From Bacillota bacterium (GTDB lineage Bacteria > Bacillota > UBA4882 > UBA8346), in NCBI GenBank assembly GCA_023435565.1, contig JAEYRN010000088.1, positions 1 through 64,000 on the forward strand: a stretch of 64,000 nucleotides of DNA, written 5' to 3'. Each line of letters opens with the position of its first letter. Within the stretch, counting starts at the first letter, position 1. The notes under the pieces were generated by a model that had not been told where the DNA came from, made no database searches, and was given only the letters and a program-made list of their open reading frames with translations. A program made the position numbers and the translations under genes. Shown here one piece after another: positions 26,336 through 34,955 of the stretch.

Positions 26336-28039
26336 TCAAAATTGAGGGTTAACCACATTCCGACTCGATGTAGGGAGGACTAACGCCTGGCCTTCGTTAA
26401 CTTTTGTTTGATCTTCAATTCCATTCAAATCCATTAAAACTTCGATAGCTACCCCATAACGCTTAGCTATTCTCCATAAAGTTTCTTTGGGTTTTACGAC
26501 ATAAATCCGTTCGGTTGGTGTAGGAATTATTAGCATTGATCCGGCCTTAATTACTTCTGAGCCGCTAATATTATTCTTATTTAAAATTGTCGATAGATCC
26601 GCCCCAAATTTTTTTGCAATTCCGGTTGGAGTGTCCCCCGGTTTAACCATATACTTAACATTATATAAACCAGCAGCTTTCTGAGGAGACCCTACCACAT
26701 CCTTAGAAAGCTCCGTTTGATTTTCCGGTATAACAACCGCATCAAAAATTACCACCGGTTTTTCCTCTTCGGGTATGGTTAATCCTTCATTTGTAGAATT
26801 TTCAACTTGTACCGGAGTAAGATTTCCTTCAAGTGAAGGAACTGCCTCACCATTAACGTTGTTTTGATCGCTTCCATTAAGCGCAGGGCTTATACCTTCG
26901 TCGGTTTTTGTCTTTTCATCCCCATCAGCCAAACTAGGAGTTATTAGAAGTACAATTCTGGTTGTTTGCCCCTGATCCGGCGCAATTTGTTTTTGAAACA
27001 TATTATCTAAAATTGGATATTGGTAGCCGTTTGTATTTATTTTCAAGTTAAGATACTCTTGTCTTTGCATTGCACCATTTAAAAGAATTGTTTGATTAAA
27101 GTTCATCCCAATTAATGAATGGATCCCACGAACAGGGTTTTGTTGTTGACCGTTATTAATCTTCACAGAAGTATTAACTTTAAGGTTTATGCGTGAACCG
27201 TTGATAACTGACGGAGAAAGAATTAACCGGGTTCCGCTTTCGATTTCCTCGGCAAAACCCTTATTGTTACTTCCATCATTTGACTGGGTGACTTTGGGAA
27301 GGTAATCGCCAATTAATACTCTGGCCTCTTGATTATTAAAGCAAGTTAAACCTGATCTGCCAAGCAATAGTTGATTAGCGCTTTCATGCAATAATTTTAG
27401 TTGTTCGTTATTTAGTACCACCGCTCCTAATTCGGTAGATCTCCAGTCCATCTCCAGCCGTAACTCTCTCCAAAATGACTCGGTCAACTCTTCAACCCTA
27501 ATCTCCAAATTAATGGAGGGATTTGAATGGTCCATCCGGTTAACTATTTCTGAGATATTTTGGTGTTCAGCAACGTCGGCTGTCACGGTCAACTCTTTTT
27601 TTTGATTGTCGATTTTAATCCGTTCCCGAGGAATAACTGTTTGTAACTTTTCAACAACTAAAACCGGATCTGCGTATTTTAAAGTATGAATCCTAGTAGA
27701 ACGAGCCGCAAAATTACCATTTATATAAGCAGAAGTCCCGACCATCAAAGTAGCGGCATTTAGCCAACGACTACTATAACCATATCCTCTGGCCACCGTA
27801 GCAATTGCTTCTTTGGCTGTTACACCATGCATTAAAGTTAAGGATACTTCCCCTTGGACCTGCCGATCCAAGATGACACGATAGCCGCCGATTTCCGCCA
27901 AATCCCTAATTACATCCTGCAAATCCGAGTTTATATATTCTAAATCCTGATTTAATACAACATCCCCCTCGGCTTGAATAATCGGGCAGATAATAACAAT
28001 CAGTATAAATACTATCAAATACCTTGAGAACAATTTCAA
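26336..28039 (-). CDS. Secretin-like outer-membrane protein with two C-terminal LysM domains
   Basis: A 567-residue exported protein. A signal peptide (FSRYLIVFILIVIICPIIQA) is followed by an STN-like domain (about 30-95: LQDVIRDLAEIGGYRVILD), an N1-like secretin repeat (about 110-170: TLKYADPVLVVEKLQ) and a secretin core region (about 180-375) ending TTRIVLLITPSL. A low-complexity linker (about 380-455) leads to two LysM repeats (YMVKPGDTPTGIAKKFG, about 463; YVVKPKETLWRIAKRYG, about 515). Secretins form gated outer-membrane pores, while LysM binds peptidoglycan. TTG start after GGAGG. It follows aroE, where some Firmicutes carry type IV pilus genes, but no pilM-P, ATPase or pilin is here. 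Confidence 0.82.
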   Translation of the reverse strand: MKLFSRYLIVFILIVIICPIIQAEGDVVLNQDLEYINSDLQDVIRDLAEIGGYRVILDRQVQGEVSLTLMHGVTAKEAIATVARGYGYSSRWLNAATLMVGTSAYINGNFAARSTRIHTLKYADPVLVVEKLQTVIPRERIKIDNQKKELTVTADVAEHQNISEIVNRMDHSNPSINLEIRVEELTESFWRELRLEMDWRSTELGAVVLNNEQLKLLHESANQLLLGRSGLTCFNNQEARVLIGDYLPKVTQSNDGSNNKGFAEEIESGTRLILSPSVINGSRINLKVNTSVKINNGQQQNPVRGIHSLIGMNFNQTILLNGAMQRQEYLNLKINTNGYQYPILDNMFQKQIAPDQGQTTRIVLLITPSLADGDEKTKTDEGISPALNGSDQNNVNGEAVPSLEGNLTPVQVENSTNEGLTIPEEEKPVVIFDAVVIPENQTELSKDVVGSPQKAAGLYNVKYMVKPGDTPTGIAKKFGADLSTILNKNNISGSEVIKAGSMLIIPTPTERIYVVKPKETLWRIAKRYGVAIEVLMDLNGIEDQTKVNEGQALVLPTSSRNVVNPQF

Positions 28040-28098
28040 AGACTTTAACCTCCGTTACTTTTTTCGGCTTTGATAAATCAGCCGAAAGCGGAAAAATA

Positions 28099-28956
28099 TT
28101 ATTTATGAACTGTCAGGGCGTCCCTCATAACATTTATCGGCGGGTCTATCTCAAACCATAACCGAAAACTTTCTACGCCCTGGTATAAAAGTAAGGAAAT
28201 ACCTGACAAAACTTGACACCCTGCTTTAGCTGCCTGTTCAACCAAAGTTGTAACATATCCGCTGCGGTAAACCAAATCGTAAACGAATAATTTACGGTGT
28301 AAAAAATGTTGTGGTATTAAGGAATCCTGATCTTTCAACCCCACCGAGGTGGTATTAATCACTAAATCAATTGATTCCCATGCTAAAGAGTTCAAATGGT
28401 TATAATCGCCGATACTTAACTGAAACCCAGTGTCATCCAGCAGTTTTTGAGCAAGATTGGCGGCATTTGTTAATGTCCGATTTAATAAAGTTATCGAATT
28501 AACCTCTTCGGCTATTAAACGATAAACAATCGCCGTTGCCGAACCACCGGCCCCCATAATTAAAACATTTTTCCCGGCAACTTCAAACCCGGCCTCTTCC
28601 CGAAGAGACCTTACCAATCCGATACCGTCGGTGCTGGTTCCACAAAGTTTTCCATTTCGATTGACAATGGTATTAACCGAACCACTCAACAGGCTATCAC
28701 CGAAAAATTCATCAAGTTCCCCCATTATTGCTTGTTTATGAGGGATTGTTACATTAACTCCTTTTAAATTAAAAGCCCGAATTCCTAATACAGCATTTTT
28801 TAGTTGTTCGGGACGAACATGGCATGGTATGTAAACACAATTCAACCCCAAGGCTTGAAAGGCGGAATTATGCATTGTCGGTGAAAGACTATGATTTATC
28901 GGATCGCCAATTACTGCTAAAACTTGAGTATCACCTTTAATGAAAAAATAATCCAT
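28099..28956 (-). CDS. aroE: Shikimate dehydrogenase
   Basis: Reduces 3-dehydroshikimate with NADPH. The 285 residues contain the shikimate-binding GDPINHSLSPTMHN at about 17, catalytic Lys in NVTIPHK at about 68, the NADP loop MGAGGSATAI at about 130, NRT at about 154 and the C-terminal YQGVESFRLW. It belongs to the yqeG-yqeH-aroE order seen in Bacillus. Confidence 0.95.
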   Translation of the reverse strand: MDYFFIKGDTQVLAVIGDPINHSLSPTMHNSAFQALGLNCVYIPCHVRPEQLKNAVLGIRAFNLKGVNVTIPHKQAIMGELDEFFGDSLLSGSVNTIVNRNGKLCGTSTDGIGLVRSLREEAGFEVAGKNVLIMGAGGSATAIVYRLIAEEVNSITLLNRTLTNAANLAQKLLDDTGFQLSIGDYNHLNSLAWESIDLVINTTSVGLKDQDSLIPQHFLHRKLFVYDLVYRSGYVTTLVEQAAKAGCQVLSGISLLLYQGVESFRLWFEIDPPINVMRDALTVHK

Positions 28957-29001
28957 TTAATATAATTTCGTCCTCACTCGATAAACTCCTTTTTGTTATA
29001 T

Positions 29002-29085
29002 AAGGATGAAGTAAATTTCTTAACAAGAATTTGCATTCCTATAACCGAATGCAAATAGCATCAAATCGGTATTTACTTCATCCTT
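29002..29085. repeat. Nested palindrome, copy 3
   Basis: Perfect 15-bp outer arms aaggatgaagtaaat (29002-29016) and its complement (29071-29085); inner 9-bp arms tttgcattc/gaatgcaaa (29030-29038, 29047-29055); 8-base loop. Side gaps are 13 and 15 bases. The layout matches copies 1, 2 and 4, but the arm sequence does not. It lies between yqeH and aroE. Confidence 0.75.
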
Positions 29086-29096
29086 TTACATCTGAT

Positions 29097-29179
29097 ATAA
29101 GTTGAATTAAATTCATTAATCTTTTCATCAGCTCCGGCTTTAGGGAGCTGATGCATTTTTGATATTTAATTCAACTTAT
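29097..29179. repeat. Nested palindrome, copy 4
   Basis: Perfect 16-bp outer arms ataagttgaattaaat (29097-29112) and its complement (29164-29179); inner 10-bp arms catcagctcc/ggagctgatg (29126-29135, 29144-29153); 8-base loop ggctttag. Side gaps are 13 and 10 bases. It begins 11 bases from copy 3 and ends three bases beyond the yqeH stop. Confidence 0.75.
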
Positions 29180-29182
29180 TTA

Positions 29183-30286
29183 TTAATCTTTCTTCCCAAC
29201 CAAAGCCGGTCTTATTTCCCAGCGAATCCCTTCCGGATACCATATTTTAAATTCAGCTTCCGTACCCCTTAATGAAAACCAACCAAGGCCTGCCACTGCC
29301 AGATCATTATTGGGGGTTAACCGAATTATTGCTTCTTTCCATTTTAACTTGGATGCGCATTTTTTGCATTCCTTCCCCATCCACGAAGGGCCGGTTGTCA
29401 AAAACTCGCCTATTTTGGAATTATCAGTCCGATGGATTGGTAACTCTGGAGAAATAAAGCTGAGTAAAACAGCTTCCTTCTCCCCCAGTTGGGCTATACC
29501 AAAAAATTTACCAACAATCATTCCTTTTCCAGGTTTAAATCCCCATAGTTTATGACCCAACTTAAAAGTTGAAACCAATTCACTGGCGCATTCGAGACAG
29601 AGTAAATCGCCTAATCGATCTCCCGGAGCCATACCCGGAGTATCGATTAAAGTATTTCGCCCCTTTAAAATACTCCAATTACTTAAGCCGAGAGTTGTTC
29701 CGGGATATTTTGACACTGTAGGAAGCTGCGAAGATTTTTCAGCTGCCAGCATTTTTTTAATTAAAGAGGACTTTCCAACATTGGTCATTCCCAATAAACC
29801 AATTCGAGCGCCGGGTTGAGTTGCTTTCTTGATCTCTTCTAAGAGTATTGCCACGCCATTTCCCTTGAGCCCGCTTGTTAAAATTAGTTTTATCGGTTCC
29901 TTAATAAACTTGTCTTTTAAATATTCTTGAAGATATTCGATTATTTCCGGATGTTTAGTTCGTTCCGGCGCCAAATCAAGCTTATTAAGGACAATAAGAT
30001 AGGGCTTATCAGATATCCATTCGGACCAGGCCGGCAAAGTACCGGTCAGATCCGAGAAATCGGCCACAATTACTAATAATTGGCTTAACTCGACCGCTTT
30101 TCGAATATTGTTTTCAATTTGTTCCGGGTTTAATTGTATATTTCCCGTTTTTCCATAGTGGGTCATTTGGTAGCATCTTTGACAAACCTGGCTTTTACTA
30201 CGAACCGACTCCGGAATAAATCCCGGTTTATTTGGATTAGTGCTTTGCATCACACAGCCACAACCACGGCAATATTCAACGGTCAT
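29183..30286 (-). CDS. yqeH: Ribosome biogenesis GTPase YqeH
   Basis: A circularly permuted GTPase needed for 30S assembly. The 367-residue protein starts with a zinc finger (CRGCG near residue 6, CQRCY near residue 35). The permuted order follows: NKLDLAP (G4, about 100), then TSG (G5), GMTNVGKSSLIKK (G1, about 166) and DTPG (G3, about 215). A C-terminal domain with another Cys pair (CKKC near residue 313) follows. ATG overlaps the yqeG stop by four bases. Confidence 0.95.
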   Translation of the reverse strand: MTVEYCRGCGCVMQSTNPNKPGFIPESVRSKSQVCQRCYQMTHYGKTGNIQLNPEQIENNIRKAVELSQLLVIVADFSDLTGTLPAWSEWISDKPYLIVLNKLDLAPERTKHPEIIEYLQEYLKDKFIKEPIKLILTSGLKGNGVAILLEEIKKATQPGARIGLLGMTNVGKSSLIKKMLAAEKSSQLPTVSKYPGTTLGLSNWSILKGRNTLIDTPGMAPGDRLGDLLCLECASELVSTFKLGHKLWGFKPGKGMIVGKFFGIAQLGEKEAVLLSFISPELPIHRTDNSKIGEFLTTGPSWMGKECKKCASKLKWKEAIIRLTPNNDLAVAGLGWFSLRGTEAEFKIWYPEGIRWEIRPALVGKKD

Positions 30287-30789
30287 TTTAAAAAACCTTT
30301 CTTCCGAAATCGCTTGATAACCAAACGTTCAATTTGTCGGACGGCTTTCGTACTTACAAACTCGGTGGAACTAAGCGGAGGGGTCCAGATAGTATAGAGT
30401 TCCATCCGATTGCCCCCTAAAATGTCAGTAAATAATTGATCGCCAACCACCGCAGTTTCCTCAGGGCTAGTACCCATTATCTCTAAAGCCTTTCGAAATG
30501 GTGTTTTGCGTGGTTTTACGGCATTAGATACGTAGGGAACCTTTAAAACCTGTGCCACAGCTTCAACCCGCCGTTCGAGTGCATTTGAAAGAATACATAA
30601 TTTAAAGCCTTTATCCTTAAAACGGGAGATCATATTAATCACTTCTGAGGACAATGTATCTTTCTTCCACTCAACTAAGGTATTATCTAGGTCAAAAATA
30701 ATTCCCTTGATCCCGGCCCTTTCTAATTCTTCCAGGTCAAGTTCTAAAATTGATTGTGCCTGAAATTTGGGACATAATTTTTTGAGCAT
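30283..30789 (-). CDS. yqeG: YqeG-family HAD phosphatase (subfamily IIIA)
   Basis: A 168-residue HAD hydrolase with catalytic motif IIFDLDNTLVEWKKD near residue 30, Ser motif CILSNALE near residue 66, Lys in VKPRKTPFRKAL near residue 92 and VVGDQLFTDILGGN near residue 115. The family includes phosphatidylglycerophosphate phosphatases, but the substrate is not assignable here. AAGGAGG precedes its ATG. Coupled to yqeH. Confidence 0.93.
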   Translation of the reverse strand: MLKKLCPKFQAQSILELDLEELERAGIKGIIFDLDNTLVEWKKDTLSSEVINMISRFKDKGFKLCILSNALERRVEAVAQVLKVPYVSNAVKPRKTPFRKALEIMGTSPEETAVVGDQLFTDILGGNRMELYTIWTPPLSSTEFVSTKAVRQIERLVIKRFRKKGFLK

Positions 30790-30812
30790 CCCTGCCTCCT
30801 TACACCCATTAT

Positions 30813-31667
30813 TTATATTACTTCCGATCGTTCATAATGGTATATTTGATTGCAAAAATGACAACGTACTTCAATCCTTCCTTGCTCTATGATAATTCCT
30901 TCCAATTCATGATGACCCAAACTGAGTAAAGGACCTAAAAAACGCTCCCGTGAGCAGTCACATCGATACCTAAGATCAATCTTCTCTAATATCTTAACTT
31001 CGGATTCCCCGACAACTTCATTGATTAGTGCCGTAGGAGTTATACCCGAACTTAAGATAGTTGTAATCGGAGGCAATTGGTTTAGTTTTTCCTCCAAAAA
31101 ATTAATTTTTTCCTCGGAAGCCCCGGGCATCAATTGGATAATTAGTCCACCGGACATTTTAACTGAGCCATCCTGACCAACCAGCACCCCTAAAGAAACA
31201 GCCGAAGGAGTTTGTTCCGATTTAGCAAAGTAATAGGAAAAATCCGCGGCTATTTCACCGTTTTGGAGTGGCGCTAATCCGTGGTAAGGATTTTTTAAAC
31301 CATAATCTTTGATAACGGTAATTATTCCGGAACCGATTGCAGCTCCAACATCCAATTTACCAAACCGGTTTAAATTCAAGTCAACCTGAGGGTTATCCAG
31401 ATAACCCTTAACCTCTCCCCGTAAGTTAGAAACAGCTAAAACGGTACCTAGAGGACCATCTCCGGAAAATTTAACTGTTAAACGATAAGGATTATTACTC
31501 ATTGCTCCGGTAATCAAAGTTCCGGTTAATACTCTTCCAAATGCGGCAGTTGCGGTTGGCCAAGTATTATGGATTTTACGGGCGGTTTCAACTGTCTCGG
31601 AAGAGAGAGCGGAATAAATCCTTACAGTACCATTACTACTGGTGGCAATTATTAAATGATCGTTCAT
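30813..31667 (-). CDS. hslO: Redox-regulated chaperone Hsp33
   Basis: A holdase activated by oxidation. The 284 residues comprise the N-terminal core (about 1-180) and a C-terminal zinc switch with CDCSRERF near residue 236 and CHFCNQIYHY near residue 269, the CxC...CxxC set of the family. The upstream gap carries an element shared with the RNase J leader. Confidence 0.95.
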   Translation of the reverse strand: MNDHLIIATSSNGTVRIYSALSSETVETARKIHNTWPTATAAFGRVLTGTLITGAMSNNPYRLTVKFSGDGPLGTVLAVSNLRGEVKGYLDNPQVDLNLNRFGKLDVGAAIGSGIITVIKDYGLKNPYHGLAPLQNGEIAADFSYYFAKSEQTPSAVSLGVLVGQDGSVKMSGGLIIQLMPGASEEKINFLEEKLNQLPPITTILSSGITPTALINEVVGESEVKILEKIDLRYRCDCSRERFLGPLLSLGHHELEGIIIEQGRIEVRCHFCNQIYHYERSEVI

Positions 31668-31731
31668 CCCAACAATCCTTATAAAAGTAGTCTTTCACCT
31701 AAAGAGTGACAATCGGTATTCTTAGATATCG

Positions 31732-31784
31732 GTCCACATCAACAATTAAAAAAGAAGTTGATGCGATCGACAAGCATTGATAGC
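31732..31784 (-). promoter_or_regulatory. Leader element before hslO (second copy)
   Basis: gtccacatcaac (31732-31743) and gttgatg (31757-31763) form a short stem, followed by gatcgacaagcattgatagc (31765-31784), which differs by one base from the copy before the RNase J gene. Next to it (31793-31835) is a separate low-complexity stretch of tcgtgctcg/cgtaatcg words. Confidence 0.5.
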
Positions 31785-31909
31785 TTTTCCTAAATCGTGC
31801 TCGTGCTCAGCGAAGCGGTGCTCGTAATCGTAATCATTTTTCAGATATGATACTTTAAACACCGTTCGATTATTATTAAGTGCACGCACCCAATAATCAA
31901 ATTTTAGAA

Positions 31910-31948
31910 GTTAAACCGGAACTCCACTTTTCGAAGTCCCGGTTTAAC
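31910..31948. terminator. Probable terminator after mltG
   Basis: Fourteen-bp stem gttaaaccggaact/agtcccggtttaac with one mismatch and an 11-base loop, 34 bases beyond the mltG stop. The T-run is weak. Confidence 0.55.
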
Positions 31949-31981
31949 TATATTAATAATCAAATCACAATTTTGTTTCAA

Positions 31982-33088
31982 CTACTGCCGGTTACCTCGT
32001 TCGACCATTCTCTGGGCAATTAGATGTTGTTGATAAGTACTGCTAAAAACATGCCCACCGTCAGGCTTGGCCACAAAATAAAGATAATCGACATTAGCCG
32101 GAGCCGCCGATGCTCTTATTGAAGCCAAACCGGGGTTGGCAATGGGTCCAGGAGGTAAACCGCTATAACGATAAGTATTATATGGTGAACTAACCTCCAA
32201 ATCTTTATAATAGAGGCGCTCCTTATGTTTTCCCAGAGCATATTGAACGGTAGCGCATGATTGTAAAGGATAACCTCGTCTTAATCGGTTATAAAAAACA
32301 CCGGCGATTATCGGCCGTTCATCCGCTTTTTTAGCTTCTTTTTCAACAATCGATGCGATAATAACTATTTCACGTTTTTGCAACGGGGTTACGACGCCGA
32401 CTTCTGCTTCAAAAACTTCCTCAAACCGTTTCAACATTTTAGTAATAATCTCTTCTTCAGTGGTATTAAGGCTAAAATCATAAGTATCCGGAAACAACAA
32501 CCCTTCCGGTATACCTCGCCACTCTTCGCCTACAATCCCGCTGATGAATTGTGTATCTTTAATAAGCGCCAGAAAACGGTCGCGGTTTGCCAAACCCTTG
32601 GTTGAAAATAAGGTGGCTACCTCTGTTGAAGTCAGTCCCTCCGGAACAGTTATCCTAATTTGACCCGGAATCCCCCGTCTTAATTCTTTAACGATTTGAA
32701 ACAGGTTCATCCCCGGCCCTAACTGACACCTTCCCGCTTTAACCATTCGTTTTTTAGAGTTTAAGCGGATATAAATTTCAAAAGCCATTCCACTACGAAT
32801 AATTCCGCGTGCATGTAACTGGGACCCGACTTGGCGTAAGGATGTCCCATAAGGAACCTCAAAAATCTGTAATTGAGCCGAACCAGGATCAACCGGGAAA
32901 AAATTCCAAAAAAAAGCTGTCAGAAAAATAACAATAAAAACAGCCGAAATGATAATTCCACCCCCGAACCGAGGGTGGTCTTGCCAAAACTTCAGTCGAA
33001 AAATCTTTGTAAAAAAACTATTCGAATCAAATCTGATTATTGATAAACCATTGTTGTTTCTTACCCAAGAGGTTATTTTTTGACGCAC
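31982..33088 (-). CDS. mltG: Endolytic murein transglycosylase MltG
   Basis: Cleaves nascent glycan strands at the membrane. The 368-residue protein has a cytoplasmic tail of about 45 residues, one membrane helix (IIISAVFIVIFLTAFFW), a LysM-like domain and the YceG catalytic domain with Glu in IIASIVEKEAK near residue 248, YNRLRRGYPLQSCATVQYALG and the C-terminal SGLPPGPIANPG. GTG start with AGGAGG. Follows DUF1292, as in Bacillus. Confidence 0.95.
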   Translation of the reverse strand: MRQKITSWVRNNNGLSIIRFDSNSFFTKIFRLKFWQDHPRFGGGIIISAVFIVIFLTAFFWNFFPVDPGSAQLQIFEVPYGTSLRQVGSQLHARGIIRSGMAFEIYIRLNSKKRMVKAGRCQLGPGMNLFQIVKELRRGIPGQIRITVPEGLTSTEVATLFSTKGLANRDRFLALIKDTQFISGIVGEEWRGIPEGLLFPDTYDFSLNTTEEEIITKMLKRFEEVFEAEVGVVTPLQKREIVIIASIVEKEAKKADERPIIAGVFYNRLRRGYPLQSCATVQYALGKHKERLYYKDLEVSSPYNTYRYSGLPPGPIANPGLASIRASAAPANVDYLYFVAKPDGGHVFSSTYQQHLIAQRMVERGNRQ

Positions 33089-33144
33089 TCGAAAATCATC
33101 CTCCTGGTGAACATTATACTAGAAAATTCGTTCCCTGAAAATAC

Positions 33145-33432
33145 TTATTGTTCTTCCGGTCCTTCTTCATCTTCTTCGTACATGTCTTCCAATACTTCAC
33201 AAACCTTGGCGAACTCATCATCATCTTCGATATCGACCAGGATTTCCTCACCAGCCTCATCAGTGTCAATTCTGAAGATTACCGCCTCTTCATCTTCTTC
33301 CTCTTGAGGTATTTCCGGGAGCATGACCGCATATTTTAAACCATTAACTTCCACCACATTTAAGAGGTTAAAACGATGTTCATGCCCGTCTTCATCCACC
33401 AAGGTAATCCAGTTCGTTTCTTGTTCCGTCAT
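33145..33432 (-). CDS. DUF1292 protein (YrzB-like)
   Basis: A 95-residue acidic protein. The DUF1292 fold signature is WITLVDEDGHEHRFNLLNVVEVNG followed by YAVMLP, with a Glu/Asp-rich tail. Its conserved position between ruvX and mltG suggests a link to those genes, but its function is unknown. GGAGG precedes ATG 33432. Confidence 0.92.
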   Translation of the reverse strand: MTEQETNWITLVDEDGHEHRFNLLNVVEVNGLKYAVMLPEIPQEEEDEEAVIFRIDTDEAGEEILVDIEDDDEFAKVCEVLEDMYEEDEEGPEEQ

Positions 33433-33569
33433 AATTGCGCCTCCATTTTTTTAATAAATATATACACCATATTAATCAAATTGACCTGTGTTTATTCCAA
33501 AGCTATTAATATCTTGGATATTTTACCCGTTCAGTTAATCTTAATTCTCTAAAACGTTAAAAGTAAATT

Positions 33570-33989
33570 TTATTTCTTTCTCCGGGAGTCGAGATAATTT
33601 TGAAGAATAAACACAGCCGCAACTTGATCAATCTTTTGTTTCCTTTTTTTTCTTGATAGATCCGCTTCCAAAAGAACCCTTTCGGCAGCGACAGTAGAAA
33701 GCCTTTCATCCCAAAAAATTAAAGGAATATTGTTTTTTTCCTCTAACTTCCGGCTAAAAGCCCTGACCTTTTCCGCCATAACCCCTTCAGTGCCATTCAT
33801 GTTTCTAGGAAGACCCACTACAATTCCTTCAACCGTTTCCTTAATGATTATTTCATTTAATGCTTGAATATCTTTCCCAAGGGAAGCGCTCCGTTCCAGA
33901 ACCGAGTACCCTTGTGCAAAAAGCTCCAAAGGGTCGCTGAGCGCAATCCCGATTCGGCGTTGACCTACATCCAGACCCATCCATCGCAT
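33570..33989 (-). CDS. ruvX: RuvX/YqgF pre-16S rRNA nuclease, RNase H fold
   Basis: A 139-residue protein with GLDVGQRRIGIALSDP at the N-terminus, VVGLPRNMNGTEG near residue 58 and WDERLSTVAAE near residue 98: the three acidic blocks of the YqgF family. Homologues process pre-16S rRNA or resolve Holliday junctions. Confidence 0.93.
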   Translation of the reverse strand: MRWMGLDVGQRRIGIALSDPLELFAQGYSVLERSASLGKDIQALNEIIIKETVEGIVVGLPRNMNGTEGVMAEKVRAFSRKLEEKNNIPLIFWDERLSTVAAERVLLEADLSRKKRKQKIDQVAAVFILQNYLDSRRKK

Positions 33990-34002
33990 ATTGTTAGATA
34001 CC

Positions 34003-34947
34003 TCAACATATTTTTAAACAAAATTCAGGGCAAATACGAGCGCAATAACCGCAACAAACACATTTGTCCCGATCCACATGAACCCTGCCATTATTCAAGC
34101 TCAATGCTCCGAATTGACATTTGGTCAAACAACGGCCACATCCCTGACACCAACCAGCCACATGTAGAAACCGCTCTGTTTGACTTATTTCGGAAACTAA
34201 ATCCGGCGGTGCAGGTAAACTCTCTAATAAAGCCAGGTTCGTTTTTATTTCAGCCAGCGATTGCATGCCGATAGCGATGGAGTCAACACAATTCAAATCG
34301 GTAATAAACTTGATAGCCGCTGCAGCATCATTTATTAAATGACCGCCTGCCAACACTTTCATCCCATAGATACCTTTCCCGAATTCTTTAGCGGTCCGAA
34401 TTGCAGCCACCATATCCGCGACCGAACCGTCCCGGATTCCAATTCCTTCCCGGTTTATCAATGGATGAATGACCTCAACCGCCGGTTCAGTCGCTCCCGC
34501 CCTTACTCCGGCAACAGTATGAGTGGAGATTCCAATCGCTTTTATAATTCCTTTGGCTTTTACCTCGGTTAAATAATCAAGTGCCTCCCGGTGACCCTTT
34601 AATGAAGCAGCGTTCTCCATTTCATGCAAACAAAAAAGATCAATATAGTCCCGATCCAATTCCGTTCTGGCCTTTTCAATACTAGCTTGCATTTGGGCGG
34701 CGGTTATCGCATATGACTTGGTTGCTATAACCATTTCCGGATATCTCCGTATTGCCAACGCTATTGGGTGATAAACACCATAAATTTCTGCGGTATCAAA
34801 AAAGTTAACCCCTAACTCATAAGCCTGACAAAATAAATCGGCTGCTTTCTCAGGCAAAAAATTTTTCTGATGAGGGCCAACAGTAAGGGTTCCAAAACAG
34901 AGCTTTGATACTTTTAAGTCAGTATATCCGAGATTTTTCAATTCCAT
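34003..34947 (-). CDS. Aldo-keto reductase fused to a two-cluster ferredoxin domain
   Basis: The 314 residues have an aldo-keto reductase barrel with catalytic Asp/Tyr in FFDTAEIYG near residue 51, Lys in IATKSY near residue 74 and His in CLHEM near residue 107. The C-terminal 50 residues hold two iron-sulphur patterns, CQGCGRCLTKCQFGAL and CVCCGYCARICPEF, with eight cluster Cys for two [4Fe-4S]. This architecture occurs in anaerobes. The NADPH-site C-terminal half of the barrel looks short. Substrate unknown. Eight bases follow the upstream gene, and 13 precede ruvX. Confidence 0.9.
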   Translation of the reverse strand: MELKNLGYTDLKVSKLCFGTLTVGPHQKNFLPEKAADLFCQAYELGVNFFDTAEIYGVYHPIALAIRRYPEMVIATKSYAITAAQMQASIEKARTELDRDYIDLFCLHEMENAASLKGHREALDYLTEVKAKGIIKAIGISTHTVAGVRAGATEPAVEVIHPLINREGIGIRDGSVADMVAAIRTAKEFGKGIYGMKVLAGGHLINDAAAAIKFITDLNCVDSIAIGMQSLAEIKTNLALLESLPAPPDLVSEISQTERFLHVAGWCQGCGRCLTKCQFGALSLNNGRVHVDRDKCVCCGYCARICPEFCLKIC

Positions 34948-34955
34948 TGTATCGC

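Noticed and set aside
29002..29179. Integron attC sites
   Set aside because: The nested arms superficially resemble attC, but no GTTRRRY/RYYYAAC core sites are present and there is no integrase or cassette array.
31793..31835. Structured RNA in the tcgtgctcg/cgtaatcg stretch
   Set aside because: Short direct words without a defined fold; treated as low-complexity repeat.
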